NCBI GenBank assembly: GCA_945886995.1
Contig: CAMCZJ010000095.1
Coordinates: 1-10,905 of the forward strand
Direction: 5' to 3'
From: Asaia bogorensis
Lineage (GTDB): Bacteria > Pseudomonadota > Alphaproteobacteria > Acetobacterales > Acetobacteraceae
Length of the DNA stretch: 10,905 nt
Below the pieces are notes generated by a model, which worked only from the letters and a program-made list of their open reading frames with translations, was not told the DNA's origin and did not search any database. The position numbers and the translations under genes are program-made. Shown here piece by piece: positions 1 to 7,312 of the stretch. The first letter of the stretch is position 1. Every line of letters begins with the position of its first letter.

Positions 1-43
1 GATGCTTTGGCGACGCTAAAGGGCTGAGCCGACTAAATCCGGG

Positions 44-72
44 TAACCTGATCCTTTTGCCGGATCAGGTTA
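44..72. repeat. Perfect 11-bp inverted repeat (hairpin) beyond the GNAT gene
   Basis: Arms TAACCTGATCC (44-54) and GGATCAGGTTA (62-72) are perfect reverse complements around a 7-nt loop (55-61). The hairpin lies 25 bases past the stop codon of the minus-strand acetyltransferase gene, where a transcript-end structure is expected. Neither strand has a T-run right after the stem, so it is not a classical Rho-independent terminator. It could be an mRNA 3'-end stabiliser or part of a dispersed intergenic repeat. The structure is certain and the role is not. Nothing else is recognisable in 1-97. Confidence 0.5.
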
Positions 73-97
73 TCGCGCGCTGTTGTACTAAGACCGG

Positions 98-535
98 CTA
101 AAGGGCCTTGCGCAACCACACCCGCGCATGGCCGGCAGGCATGCCTTCAAGCTTGCCGAATTCCACATAGCCATTGCGCTTCCAAAAGCCCGGCGCCTGG
201 AAGCTAAAGGTATCCGTATAGGCATTGGTACAGCCGCGTTCGCGGCCAATCGCCTCAGCGCGTTGCAGCAATTCCTCGCCAATGCCGCGCCGGCGCATGC
301 CGCGTTCCAGATAGAGCCAATCAATGAATAGCCAGCCCCAGAAGGTGAGGCCCAACAACCCACCCAAGGTTTTGCCATCCGCATCCTGCACCAGCAGCGT
401 CACCGGTTCACGGTCATAAGGCCCGCCGGTTTCCTGGTTGAAATTATGCAGGCCGCGCTGAATGGCGGCGACAGCTTCGAATTCGGGCGCGGCATCCTCG
501 ACAATTTGGATGCCGTCCTTCAACGCAATGCTCAT
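98..535 (-). CDS. GNAT family N-acetyltransferase
   Basis: This 145-residue cytoplasmic protein should transfer an acyl group from acetyl-CoA to an amine; the substrate cannot be told. The acetyl-CoA pyrophosphate-binding motif A is clear: the strand WLYLE (73-77) followed by RRRGIG (81-86, fitting R-x-x-G-x-G) and a helix up to R100. Motif B follows as PGFWKRNGY (115-123). The start is the ATG at 535. It overlaps the stop of the upstream membrane-protein gene in an ATGA joint, so translation is probably coupled. The frame stays open upstream to 829, but that extension lies wholly within the next gene and lacks family similarity. It is the last gene of a parA/CopD-like/GNAT operon. The length is normal for a single-domain GNAT protein. 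Confidence 0.85.
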   Translation of the reverse strand: MSIALKDGIQIVEDAAPEFEAVAAIQRGLHNFNQETGGPYDREPVTLLVQDADGKTLGGLLGLTFWGWLFIDWLYLERGMRRRGIGEELLQRAEAIGRERGCTNAYTDTFSFQAPGFWKRNGYVEFGKLEGMPAGHARVWLRKAL

Positions 536-993
536 CCCGCAATGCGCCCAACGCCGGAGAATGCCACCACAATCAAACCCAAGATCAAATTCATCAGCAC
601 CAGCTTCCGTACGTTTTCCAGGGCGCGTGCCGCGCCTGGCTTGTCGCCCGCCGCCATGGCCCGACGCATACCGCGCCCAGGGCCAAAGAATATCGCAAAA
701 AACACCAACCCCATAATCAGCCCCAGCATATGCATCAGATGCAGGCTCCACCGCGCGCCGGCAAAGCCGCCATGCCACAGGAAGAACAAGGCCCAGCCGG
801 TCAGCAGCACGATGGGCATAGCGTGCCACACAATCAGAAAGAAACGCCTAAAGGCTGCCTGCGCGAGTGCCAGGCGGTCCGGCGCTTGCAGCACCTCATG
901 CGCGGCGGGGCGCAGCACAAAAAGCGCGAAGGCCATGCCGCCCACCCAAAGCACCGCGCCCAGCAAATGCAGCGCCAGCAAGATATCACCCAT
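532..993 (-). CDS. CopD-like four-helix membrane protein
   Basis: This hydrophobic protein of 153 residues has four predicted membrane helices at about 3-27, 52-73, 84-104 and 130-148. The opening LHLLGAVLWVGGMAF (8-22) is typical of the CopD/cytochrome b561-like superfamily. Histidines at 9, 57, 85 and 88 lie in or next to helices and could bind haem or a metal, as in related proteins, but no ligand has been shown. It should sit in the inner membrane; copper transport is one possible role, and the family assignment does not prove it. I chose the ATG at 993, two bases after the parA stop. A TTG at 999, overlapping that stop, is an alternative start with closer spacing to the purine-rich GAAGGG. 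The stop overlaps the GNAT start. Confidence 0.75.
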   Translation of the reverse strand: MGDILLALHLLGAVLWVGGMAFALFVLRPAAHEVLQAPDRLALAQAAFRRFFLIVWHAMPIVLLTGWALFFLWHGGFAGARWSLHLMHMLGLIMGLVFFAIFFGPGRGMRRAMAAGDKPGAARALENVRKLVLMNLILGLIVVAFSGVGRIAG

Positions 994-995
994 GA

Positions 996-1634
996 TCAAA
1001 GGCCCTTCTTTCGGATCGCTTCCAATGCACGCGCCAATGCGCGGACTTCTGCCGCCGCCGGGCCGCGCGGGGCGGCTTCCACCACGCCAAGCCCCGCCAT
1101 GAAGGCCTGGGCATAGGCGGTGCGATTGCCGAGCACCGCATCCAATATCGGCAGGTTGCGGTCGCGGATTTGGCCTTCAATATCGTCCCGCAGCTTGCCC
1201 GAAGCGGGCGCGCGGTTCAGCAGCAGCCGGAAGGGCCGCCTTTCCTGCTTGGCCAGATCAAGCGTCGCATCCATGGACCAAAGATCAGCCGCCGAGGGTT
1301 GCAAGGGCACCAGCACCAGATCGGCGCCGCGAATGGCAAGCTTCGCATCCGTGTCATCATGGGGCGCGGTATCGAGCAGCACGAAATCCTGATCGCGGCG
1401 CAGTCTTTCCAAAGTGGCGGGCAGGCGCCAGCCGGTCGGGGCTTCGAAATGCAGGGTATGGGCCTTCTTGCTGACCCCGCGCTGCTGGTCCCAACGCGCC
1501 AGGCTGCGCTGCGGGTCTATGTCCAAAAGCCCAACACGATGGCCAGATTCCGCGAGCGCGGCGGCCAGATTGGCCGCCACGGTGGATTTGCCGGCCCCGC
1601 CCTTGCGTTGGGCGATGGCGATCACGAAGGCCAT
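996..1634 (-). CDS. ParA-family (MinD/ParA) ATPase, orphan
   Basis: This is a 212-residue deviant-Walker-A ATPase. KGGAGKST at 11-18 carries the signature lysine K11 that contacts the partner subunit's nucleotide, and K16 for phosphate. D40 lies in DIDPQRS (38-44, A' motif) and the Walker B-like VLLDTAP is at 85-91. Proteins of this family dimerise on ATP and position cargo such as DNA, chemoreceptors or polar complexes. No parB, centromere-like repeat or replication gene is adjacent, so a plasmid-partition role is not supported. It is shorter than chromosomal ParA (about 260 residues) and matches the small stand-alone ParA-type partition ATPases. The ATG at 1634 has a good ribosome-binding site, AGGAG, on the minus strand at 1641-1645. 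It leads the operon with the CopD-like and GNAT genes. Confidence 0.85.
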   Translation of the reverse strand: MAFVIAIAQRKGGAGKSTVAANLAAALAESGHRVGLLDIDPQRSLARWDQQRGVSKKAHTLHFEAPTGWRLPATLERLRRDQDFVLLDTAPHDDTDAKLAIRGADLVLVPLQPSAADLWSMDATLDLAKQERRPFRLLLNRAPASGKLRDDIEGQIRDRNLPILDAVLGNRTAYAQAFMAGLGVVEAAPRGPAAAEVRALARALEAIRKKGL

Positions 1635-1729
1635 GCACGACTCCTATCCTATTGCGATCTCTATAGCAGCTTGGCGGACTGCTTGATCCAGCCCATGCAG
1701 GTAATGTTCCAATTGGCTATAAGCCTTTC
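1635..1729. promoter_or_regulatory. Divergent intergenic region between parA-like gene and nnr
   Basis: These 95 bases separate two divergent genes and must carry, or lie next to, both promoters. On the minus strand a CTATAGAG sequence near 1661-1668 is a possible -10 element for the parA operon, without a convincing -35. On the plus strand TATAAG at 1718-1723 ends six bases before the nnr ATG, so a start there would give a nearly leaderless mRNA. No Shine-Dalgarno sequence precedes that ATG. Both promoter guesses are inference; only the divergent geometry is directly visible. Confidence 0.35.
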
Positions 1730-3160
1730 ATGCCTCGCCCTTACCCGACCGAGCTTCTGACACCCGTCGAAATGGCGCGCGCCGATGCGGCTGCGCTGGT
1801 GGCCGGCATGCCGACCGCAACCCTGATGGAAGCAGCGGGCAGGGCGGTCGCGCGGGCCATCCGCGCCCTGTTCCGCCCCTGCCGCACCCTGGTGTTGGCG
1901 GGTCCCGGCAATAATGGTGGGGATGGCTATGTGGCTGCCCGCTATCTGGAGCAGGCGGGCTGGCCCGTTGCGGTTGCGGCTCTTGCCCCCGTCAGCCCCG
2001 GCACAGCAGCGGCTGCGGCGGCAGCGCGCTGGCATGGCCCGATGGTGGCTTTTGGTGCGGCGGAGGCTGCCCGCGCTGGGTTGGTGGTGGATGCGCTATT
2101 TGGCTCTGGCCTGACGCGCCCCTTGGCGCCGGAGGTGACCCAGGTGCTGCGCGCGGTCCAAGCCCCCTTGGTCGCGGTGGATGCGCCCTCAGGCTTGGAT
2201 GGCGCAACCGGGCAGGTGCTGGGTTACGCCCCGCAAGCGGCGCTGACGATCAGCTTCTTTCGCCTCAAGCCCGGGCATGTGCTGCTGCCGGGCAGGGCGC
2301 TTTGCGGTGAGACCGTGCTTGCCGATATCGGCCTGCCAGAGGCCGTCTTACATGAAATCGTGCCGTGCTGCTGGCGCAATCATCCCGCACTTTGGGCGCT
2401 GCCATCGCTTGAGGTCAGCGCGCATAAATACACGCGGGGCCATCTGACCATTCTGGCGGGGGCGGCCATGCCTGGCGCGGCGCGCCTTGCGGCATTAGCG
2501 GCGCGGCGGCTTGGCGCGGGCTTGGTCACGCTGCATGCCGAAAACATGGAACTCGCCGCGATGCTGCGCGCCGATGCGCCCGGGCAATTGGTGAGCGATG
2601 CAACGCTGGGGGCGCTGCTGGCGGATACAAGGCGCCAGGTTTGGCTTGCCGGGCCTGGGCTTTTGCCCCATGAGGCGACCCGCGCCGCCATCCGCACGAT
2701 CATTGAAGCCAGCAAAATCCTGGTGGCGGATGCCGGCGCCTTGATGGCCGCTGCCGAGGCGCCGGACCTGCTGCGCGGCGCGGCAGTGATCACGCCCCAT
2801 GCCGGCGAATTCGCCCGGCTGTTCGGCGCGCCGGGCGCGGATAGGCTCAGCGCCACGCGCGCTGCCGCAGCACGGCTTGGCGCGGTTGTCGTGCTGAAAG
2901 GCCCGGATAGCATCATCGCCGCGCCGGATGGCCGCGTGATGATCAATGACAATGCGCCACCATCGCTTGCCAGCGCCGGCACGGGAGATGTCTTGGCCGG
3001 GGCGATTGCGGCCTTGCTCGCGCAGGGCATGGCGCCTTTTGAAGCCGCGGCAGCGGCTGTATGGCTACATGGCGCGGCGGCGAATGCTGGCCCGGCAGGT
3101 TTGATCGCTGAGGATCTGCCGCCACTGATGGCGCAGGCGCGGTGGGGCCTTTCTGGCTGA
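1730..3160 (+). CDS. nnr: Bifunctional NAD(P)H-hydrate epimerase / ADP-dependent NAD(P)H-hydrate dehydratase
   Basis: This 476-residue metabolite-repair enzyme rescues NADH and NADPH damaged by hydration. The N-terminal YjeF_N half (about 1-215) interconverts R- and S-NAD(P)HX; GPGNNGGDGYVAAR at 58-71 and DAPSGLDG at 151-158 are its binding and catalytic signatures. The C-terminal ribokinase-like half (about 230-476) dehydrates S-NAD(P)HX using ADP. It shows KYTRGHLTILAG (233-244), ITPHAGEFARLFG (354-366), VLKGPDSII (388-396) and the nucleotide/anion-hole motif ASAGTGDVLAG (414-424). The order and length match the fused bacterial form (E. coli YjeF/Nnr is about 515 residues), and nothing key is missing. 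The first ATG fits the family start, but no ribosome-binding site precedes it. It is read divergently from parA, and the next gene follows after 90 bases. Confidence 0.95.
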   Translation: MPRPYPTELLTPVEMARADAAALVAGMPTATLMEAAGRAVARAIRALFRPCRTLVLAGPGNNGGDGYVAARYLEQAGWPVAVAALAPVSPGTAAAAAAARWHGPMVAFGAAEAARAGLVVDALFGSGLTRPLAPEVTQVLRAVQAPLVAVDAPSGLDGATGQVLGYAPQAALTISFFRLKPGHVLLPGRALCGETVLADIGLPEAVLHEIVPCCWRNHPALWALPSLEVSAHKYTRGHLTILAGAAMPGAARLAALAARRLGAGLVTLHAENMELAAMLRADAPGQLVSDATLGALLADTRRQVWLAGPGLLPHEATRAAIRTIIEASKILVADAGALMAAAEAPDLLRGAAVITPHAGEFARLFGAPGADRLSATRAAAARLGAVVVLKGPDSIIAAPDGRVMINDNAPPSLASAGTGDVLAGAIAALLAQGMAPFEAAAAAVWLHGAAANAGPAGLIAEDLPPLMAQARWGLSG

Positions 3161-3196
3161 AGGAGATCACGCCCGCGTCACTCCGTCAGATTTCCT

Positions 3197-3225
3197 TTGT
3201 TTCTTAATCCTTGTTTCGGTAGGCT
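3197..3225 (+). promoter_or_regulatory. Candidate sigma70-type promoter for malonyl-CoA decarboxylase
   Basis: TTGTTT (3197-3202) and TAGGCT (3220-3225) are separated by exactly 17 bases in the 90-base gap after nnr. A start near 3232 would give a leader of about 19 bases containing the purine-rich AAAAAAGGGG. The boxes match the consensus only moderately and alphaproteobacterial promoters vary, so this is a suggestion. Read-through from nnr is the alternative. Confidence 0.3.
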
Positions 3226-3250
3226 CTCCAAAAAAGGGGATCGGTGCCGC

Positions 3251-4642
3251 ATGTCCGATATCGCCATTGAAGCCGGGCTGATGGATCGCGCTATGCGCCG
3301 TGTGGCGTCACTCTGGCGCGATCTGGCCGGGGTAGTGCAGCGCAGCCCCGCGGCTTCCGAAGATTTTGCCGAGGAATTCCGCGAATGCCTGCAAGCCCGC
3401 GGTGGTGAGGTTTCCGCCCGCAACCGCGCCGCCGCCCTGGCCGAACGCTATCGCAGCTTGAATGAGGCCGGCAGGCTTGGTTTCCTCCGCGCCTTGGCCG
3501 GTTTTGATTCCGACGCCGCCGCGGTGACGCGCGCCATTGAAAAACTGAGCGCCGCGCCGGATGCGGCGGTGCGCGCCATTGCGCTTGCGGGGCTGCGCCG
3601 TGCCTTGGAACCGCCGCGCCTCAAGCTGCTGACGGCTTTTGCTGCCATTCCGGATGGGGTGAAGTTCCTTGTCGAGATGCGCGCGGAATTGCTGCGCCTC
3701 AAGGATCACGAGGCACCCCTGCAGGCGTTGGAGACAGACCTGAAGGGCTTGCTCGCTTCCTGGTTTGATGTCGGCTTTTTGGAATTGCATGCGATTGACT
3801 GGAAATCTCCCGCCGCTTTGCTGGAAAAGCTGGTGCAATATGAAGCAGTGCATCGCATTCGCACCTGGCGGGATCTGCGCAATCGGCTTGATTCAGACCG
3901 GCGCTGCTACGCGTTTTTCCATCCGCGCATGCCTGATGAGCCACTGATTTTCGTGGAAGTCGCGCTGGAACGCGGCATGGCGGCCAGTGTGCAAAAGCTG
4001 CTGGATGAAAAGGCGCCGTTGCAGGATGCCGGGCAGGCGGATACGGCGGTTTTCTATTCCATCAATAACTGCCAGCGCGGCTTGGATGGCATTTCCTTTG
4101 GCAATTTCCTGATCAAGCGCGTGGTGGAATTGCTCGCTGCCGAATTCCCCAAGCTGAAAACCTTTTGCACGCTTTCTCCCATGCCCGGCTTTCGTACCTG
4201 GGTCGAGAAAAGCGCGCGCGATGGTGATGCGTTGCTTACCAGTGAAGAAGAAGCCAGCCTCACCACAGCCTTGGGCGATGGCACGACGCTGGATTTCACG
4301 AAGCTGCTCGCGGACCGCGCCTGCCTCAAGCAGGAAGCGCTCGCCCGCGCCATGGCGCCCATCCTGATCCGGCTTGGCGCGCGTTATCTGCTGAAGGAAG
4401 CACCAGCTGGCAGGGCAGGGCGCGCGCTTGATCCCGTGGCGCATTTCCACCTGTCCAATGGCGCGCGCGTCGAACGGCTCAATTGGCGCGCTGACGTCTC
4501 AGAAAATGGTCTTCGGCAATCTTGCGGGTTGATGGTGAATTACCTCTATGATCCGGCCTCCATCGAAAACAATCACGAAGCCTATGTGGGGGATGGGCAG
4601 CGCGCGGCCTCGGGCGGGCTCAAACGGCTTGTAAAGACCTGA
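3251..4642 (+). CDS. Malonyl-CoA decarboxylase
   Basis: This 463-residue enzyme converts malonyl-CoA to acetyl-CoA and CO2; in rhizobia the family member is MatA. An all-helical N-terminal domain (about 1-190) is followed by the GNAT-fold catalytic domain. Family landmarks are FFHPRMPDEPLIFVEVAL (222-239), FYSINNCQRGLDGISFGNF (268-286), TFCTLSPMPGF (304-314) and FHLSNGARVERLNW (399-412). By comparison with the human enzyme, S309 (in LSPMPG) and H400 (in FHLSNG) are the catalytic pair, and both are present. The frame extends to a TTG at 3197, but the ATG at 3251 fits the family and has AAGGGG about 12 bases upstream, so I use it. No matB (malonyl-CoA synthetase) or matC (malonate carrier) lies beside it, so malonate catabolism is not established by context. 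A role in balancing malonyl-CoA is equally possible. Confidence 0.93.
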   Translation: MSDIAIEAGLMDRAMRRVASLWRDLAGVVQRSPAASEDFAEEFRECLQARGGEVSARNRAAALAERYRSLNEAGRLGFLRALAGFDSDAAAVTRAIEKLSAAPDAAVRAIALAGLRRALEPPRLKLLTAFAAIPDGVKFLVEMRAELLRLKDHEAPLQALETDLKGLLASWFDVGFLELHAIDWKSPAALLEKLVQYEAVHRIRTWRDLRNRLDSDRRCYAFFHPRMPDEPLIFVEVALERGMAASVQKLLDEKAPLQDAGQADTAVFYSINNCQRGLDGISFGNFLIKRVVELLAAEFPKLKTFCTLSPMPGFRTWVEKSARDGDALLTSEEEASLTTALGDGTTLDFTKLLADRACLKQEALARAMAPILIRLGARYLLKEAPAGRAGRALDPVAHFHLSNGARVERLNWRADVSENGLRQSCGLMVNYLYDPASIENNHEAYVGDGQRAASGGLKRLVKT

Positions 4643-4706
4643 TTTCCCCCTTCCGTCACGGCTGCCAAACCGCCATATTGACGGCAGTTTGTCGGGGGAT
4701 CGGATC

Positions 4707-7091
4707 ATGACAGTGCAAGGCAAGGGCAAGGCCCGCCATTTGCCGGGTAGCGCCCGGCGGACGGAAATGCTCCATGCGCTGGAGAAAAAGCTGCTCTGGC
4801 TTTCCTCCTGGATGATCCATCACGCCAATCACATCCGCCCCAATCGGGATGGGCTGAAGGTGGGCGGGCATCAGGCGTCTTGCGCTTCCTGCATTTCCAT
4901 CCTGACAGCGCTTTACTTCGACATTCTGAAGCCAGCCGACCGCGTGGCGGTGAAGCCCCATGCGGGGCCGGTGTTTCACGCCATCAATTATCTGCTTGGG
5001 CGGCAGCAACGGGAGAAACTGGAAACGCTGCGCCAATTCGGCGGCATCCAGCCCTATCCATCCCGTGTGAAGGATGGGTCTGAGGTGGATTTTTCCACCG
5101 GCTCCGTCGGGCTTGGTGTCGCACTCGCTTCCTTCGGATCGCTCGTGCAGGATTATGTGCATCTGCATCGCATGGCGCCTGAGGGTATTCCGCCAGGCCG
5201 GCATGTCGCCGTGGTTGGTGACGCGGAATTGGATGAGGGCAATATCTACGAAGCCCTGTTGGAAGGCTGGAAGCACGATATCCGCAATGTCTGGTGGGTG
5301 GTGGATTACAATCGCCAATCGCTCGATTCCGTTGTGCCGGACAGGCTTTTTGGCCGGATCGAGGGTCTGTTCCGCGACATGGGTTGGAATGTTGTGACAC
5401 TCAAATATGGCCGTAGGCTGGAAGCGGCCTTTGCACGGCCCGATGGCGATCAATTGCGCCGCTGGATTGATGATTGCCCGAATAGCCTCTACGCCGCTTT
5501 GACCTTCCAGGGCGGTGCCGCTTGGCGCGCCGCCATCCTGGCCGAGCTTGGCCGCGTGGCAGGCATTCGCGCCATTATTGACCCGCTATCGGATGATGAG
5601 CTCTCCGCGCTCATGACCAATCTCGGCGGGCATGACATTGAGACCCTGACCGAGGCTTTCCGCGCCCAGGATGCCGCTGGCGATCAGCCCACCTGCTTCA
5701 TTGCCTATACCATCAAGGGCATGGGCCTGCCCTTTGCCGGGCATAAGGATAACCACGCCGGGCTGATGACGAAGGAGCAGATGGAAGGCTTCCGCGCCGC
5801 CATGCAGATCCGCCCCGGCCATGAATGGGATGAATTCGAAGGGCTTGAGGTGCCCGAGGAAGAATTGCGCGACTTCCTGGCCAGCATTGATTTCGCCAAG
5901 CCCCTATCCCCCCAAGGCCGCGCCCTGCAATCGCCCGTGATCCATGTGCCGGACCGCTTCGCCGCGCCGCGCGTGCCGGCGGGGCGCAAGCATTCCACCC
6001 AGGCAGCCTTTGGCGAGATTTTGGCTGAAATCGGCCGCGGGCAGGGGGAGAATGCCGAACTCGCCAAGCGCATTGTTACCACCAGCCCGGATGTGACGGT
6101 TTCCACCAATCTCGGGCCTTGGGTGAATAGGCGCGGCATTTTTGACCGGCACAAGAAAAATGACGTGTTCCGCGATGCCAAGCTGGCCTCTGCCCAGCGC
6201 TGGGGCATGTCGCCGGAAGGCCAGCATGTGGAATTGGGCATCGCGGAGCAAAACCTGTTCCTGCTGCTGGCGGGGCTGGGCTTGGCAGACCGGCTTTACG
6301 GTGCGCGGCTTTTGCCGGTGGGCACCGTTTATGATCCCTTCGTCAATCGCGGCCTGGATGCGCTGATTTATGCCTGTTACCAAGACGCACGGTTTCTTTT
6401 GGTTTCAACACCTTCGGGCCTGACCTTGGCGCCGGAAGGCGGCCAGCACCAAAGCGTCAATACGCCTTTGATTGGCATGGCGCAGGATAGGTTGGTTGCT
6501 TATGAACCCGCCCATGCCGATGAATTGGCGATCCTGATGCGCCATGCCTTTCATCACATGCAGCAGCCCGATGGCTCAGCGGTATGGCTCCGGCTTTCCA
6601 CGCGCGGGCTTGAACAGCCTGAGCGCAATCTGGACCCGGCGGCGGTGATTGCCGGCGCCCATTGGGTGGTGCCGCCGGCGCCGGGGGCGAGTTTCGCCCT
6701 GGCCTATCAGGGCGCCTTGGCGCCAGAGGCTCTGGCTGCTTTCAACACCATCCGGGAAGACATCCCCGAGGCCGGGCTGCTCGCCATCACCAGCCCGGAC
6801 AAGCTGCATACGGATTGGCTCGCTGCACGGCGCAAGGCCCGGGCCGGGTTTGGGGCACCAAGCTGGATTGAGACCCTGCTTGCACCGCTTGCCCCCAGCG
6901 CTGCCCTGGTGACGCTGCTGGATGGCCACCCCGCCGCCCATGCTTGGCTTGGCTCTGTCCGGGGCCAAAAGGTGGTGCCGCTTGGCGTGGACCGCTTCGG
7001 CCAGGCCGGGGATATTCCTGATCTTTACCGGGAGTATGGGTTGGATGAGGCTGCCATCCTGGACGCTTGCGCCCAGGCGCTGGTGTCGTGA
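4707..7091 (+). CDS. AceE/transketolase-like thiamine-diphosphate enzyme (homodimeric pyruvate dehydrogenase E1-like)
   Basis: This large ThDP enzyme has 794 residues. The N-terminal pyrophosphate domain carries GDAELDEGNIYEA (171-183) with N202 in VVDYNRQSLD, the GDG-(X)n-N cofactor motif. That motif and the following LFGRIEGLFRDMGWNVV (214-230) resemble AceE more than true transketolase. The second (pyrimidine) domain begins near 430; E514 in VELGIAEQN (508-516) is the invariant glutamate that activates the cofactor. STPSGLTLAPEGGQHQS (567-583) mirrors AceE's SGRTTL-x-GEGLQH segment. The C-terminal transketolase domain spans about 645-794. It is about 90 residues shorter than E. coli AceE (887). 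No lipoyl E2 or E3 gene is adjacent, so the substrate and acceptor are unknown; pyruvate or another 2-oxoacid, or a ketol transfer, are possible. The ATG at 4707 has GGGGGA at 4694-4699; a TTG at 4689 is less likely. Confidence 0.8.
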   Translation: MTVQGKGKARHLPGSARRTEMLHALEKKLLWLSSWMIHHANHIRPNRDGLKVGGHQASCASCISILTALYFDILKPADRVAVKPHAGPVFHAINYLLGRQQREKLETLRQFGGIQPYPSRVKDGSEVDFSTGSVGLGVALASFGSLVQDYVHLHRMAPEGIPPGRHVAVVGDAELDEGNIYEALLEGWKHDIRNVWWVVDYNRQSLDSVVPDRLFGRIEGLFRDMGWNVVTLKYGRRLEAAFARPDGDQLRRWIDDCPNSLYAALTFQGGAAWRAAILAELGRVAGIRAIIDPLSDDELSALMTNLGGHDIETLTEAFRAQDAAGDQPTCFIAYTIKGMGLPFAGHKDNHAGLMTKEQMEGFRAAMQIRPGHEWDEFEGLEVPEEELRDFLASIDFAKPLSPQGRALQSPVIHVPDRFAAPRVPAGRKHSTQAAFGEILAEIGRGQGENAELAKRIVTTSPDVTVSTNLGPWVNRRGIFDRHKKNDVFRDAKLASAQRWGMSPEGQHVELGIAEQNLFLLLAGLGLADRLYGARLLPVGTVYDPFVNRGLDALIYACYQDARFLLVSTPSGLTLAPEGGQHQSVNTPLIGMAQDRLVAYEPAHADELAILMRHAFHHMQQPDGSAVWLRLSTRGLEQPERNLDPAAVIAGAHWVVPPAPGASFALAYQGALAPEALAAFNTIREDIPEAGLLAITSPDKLHTDWLAARRKARAGFGAPSWIETLLAPLAPSAALVTLLDGHPAAHAWLGSVRGQKVVPLGVDRFGQAGDIPDLYREYGLDEAAILDACAQALVS

Positions 7092-7113
7092 AGTCATTTT
7101 GAAACAACCTCAC

Positions 7114-7142
7114 TTGGAAAGCGCCAAGGCATAGGCTAAAGC
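7114..7142 (+). promoter_or_regulatory. Candidate tRNA-Leu promoter
   Basis: TTGGAA (7114-7119) lies 17 bases before TAAAGC (7137-7142), in the 84-base gap between the AceE-like gene and tRNA-Leu. A transcription start near 7149 would leave a leader of about 27 bases before the mature tRNA. The -10 match is weak. A promoter is expected in this gap because the tRNA must be made strongly. Confidence 0.3.
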
Positions 7143-7175
7143 CCTGCCTCCGACCGCGGCGCGGCGCCGTTCGGC

Positions 7176-7260
7176 GCGGGCGTGGTGGAATTGGTAGACA
7201 CGCCGGATTTAGGTTCCGGTGGCGCAAGCCTTGGGGGTTCGAGTCCCTTCGCCCGCACCA
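7176..7260 (+). tRNA. tRNA-Leu (anticodon UAG, reads CUN/CUA)
   Basis: This is an 85-nt class II tRNA. The seven-base acceptor arm GCGGGCG (7176-7182) pairs perfectly with CGCCCGC, which is followed by A and an encoded CCA (7258-7260). The D region has the usual TGGTGGAATTGGTAGACACG. The anticodon stem CCGGA/TCCGG (7203-7207/7215-7219) holds the loop TTTAGGT, so the anticodon is TAG at 7210-7212. A long variable arm, typical of leucine tRNAs, precedes the T arm with GGTTCGAGTCC. It reads leucine codons of the CUN box. It sits about 50 bases before the trigger factor start, an arrangement I recall from other alphaproteobacteria. Confidence 0.97.
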
Positions 7261-7263
7261 TCG

Positions 7264-7285
7264 GTGCCGCCGTGGCTTTTTTTTT
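7264..7285 (+). terminator. Possible weak terminator after tRNA-Leu
   Basis: A run of nine T (7277-7285) follows a short GC-rich segment in which GCC and GGC could form a three-base stem just before the T-run. The T-run is striking in GC-rich DNA and fits the end of the tRNA transcript. The stem is poor, so termination may be partial and tig may be read through from the tRNA promoter. Confidence 0.3.
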
Positions 7286-7312
7286 CTCTAGCTTGGGATG
7301 GACGATCCTCCG

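Noticed and set aside
536..829. A 98-residue N-terminal extension of the GNAT protein.
   Set aside because: It is the shadow of the CopD-like gene. The ATG at 535 in the ATGA overlap is the natural start.
996..1634. Plasmid or phage partition system (ParAB).
   Set aside because: There is no ParB-like gene, no iterated centromere repeats and no replication gene nearby. The ATPase is in an operon with unrelated genes.
2380..3030. Long antisense open frames opposite nnr, and similar ones opposite the other genes.
   Set aside because: GC-rich DNA keeps antisense frames open. These translate to low-complexity Ala/Arg/Pro/Ser-rich sequence with no recognisable domain, while the sense strand encodes well-conserved enzymes.
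3197..3250. Earlier TTG start of malonyl-CoA decarboxylase.
   Set aside because: The extra 18 residues overlap the candidate promoter and are not part of the family. ATG 3251 has a purine-rich site upstream.
7210..7212. The tRNA-Leu anticodon reads TAG, just upstream of a gene interrupted by a TAG codon, suggesting an amber suppressor.
   Set aside because: An anticodon UAG pairs with the codon CUA, not with UAG. A suppressor of UAG would need anticodon CUA. This is an ordinary leucine tRNA.
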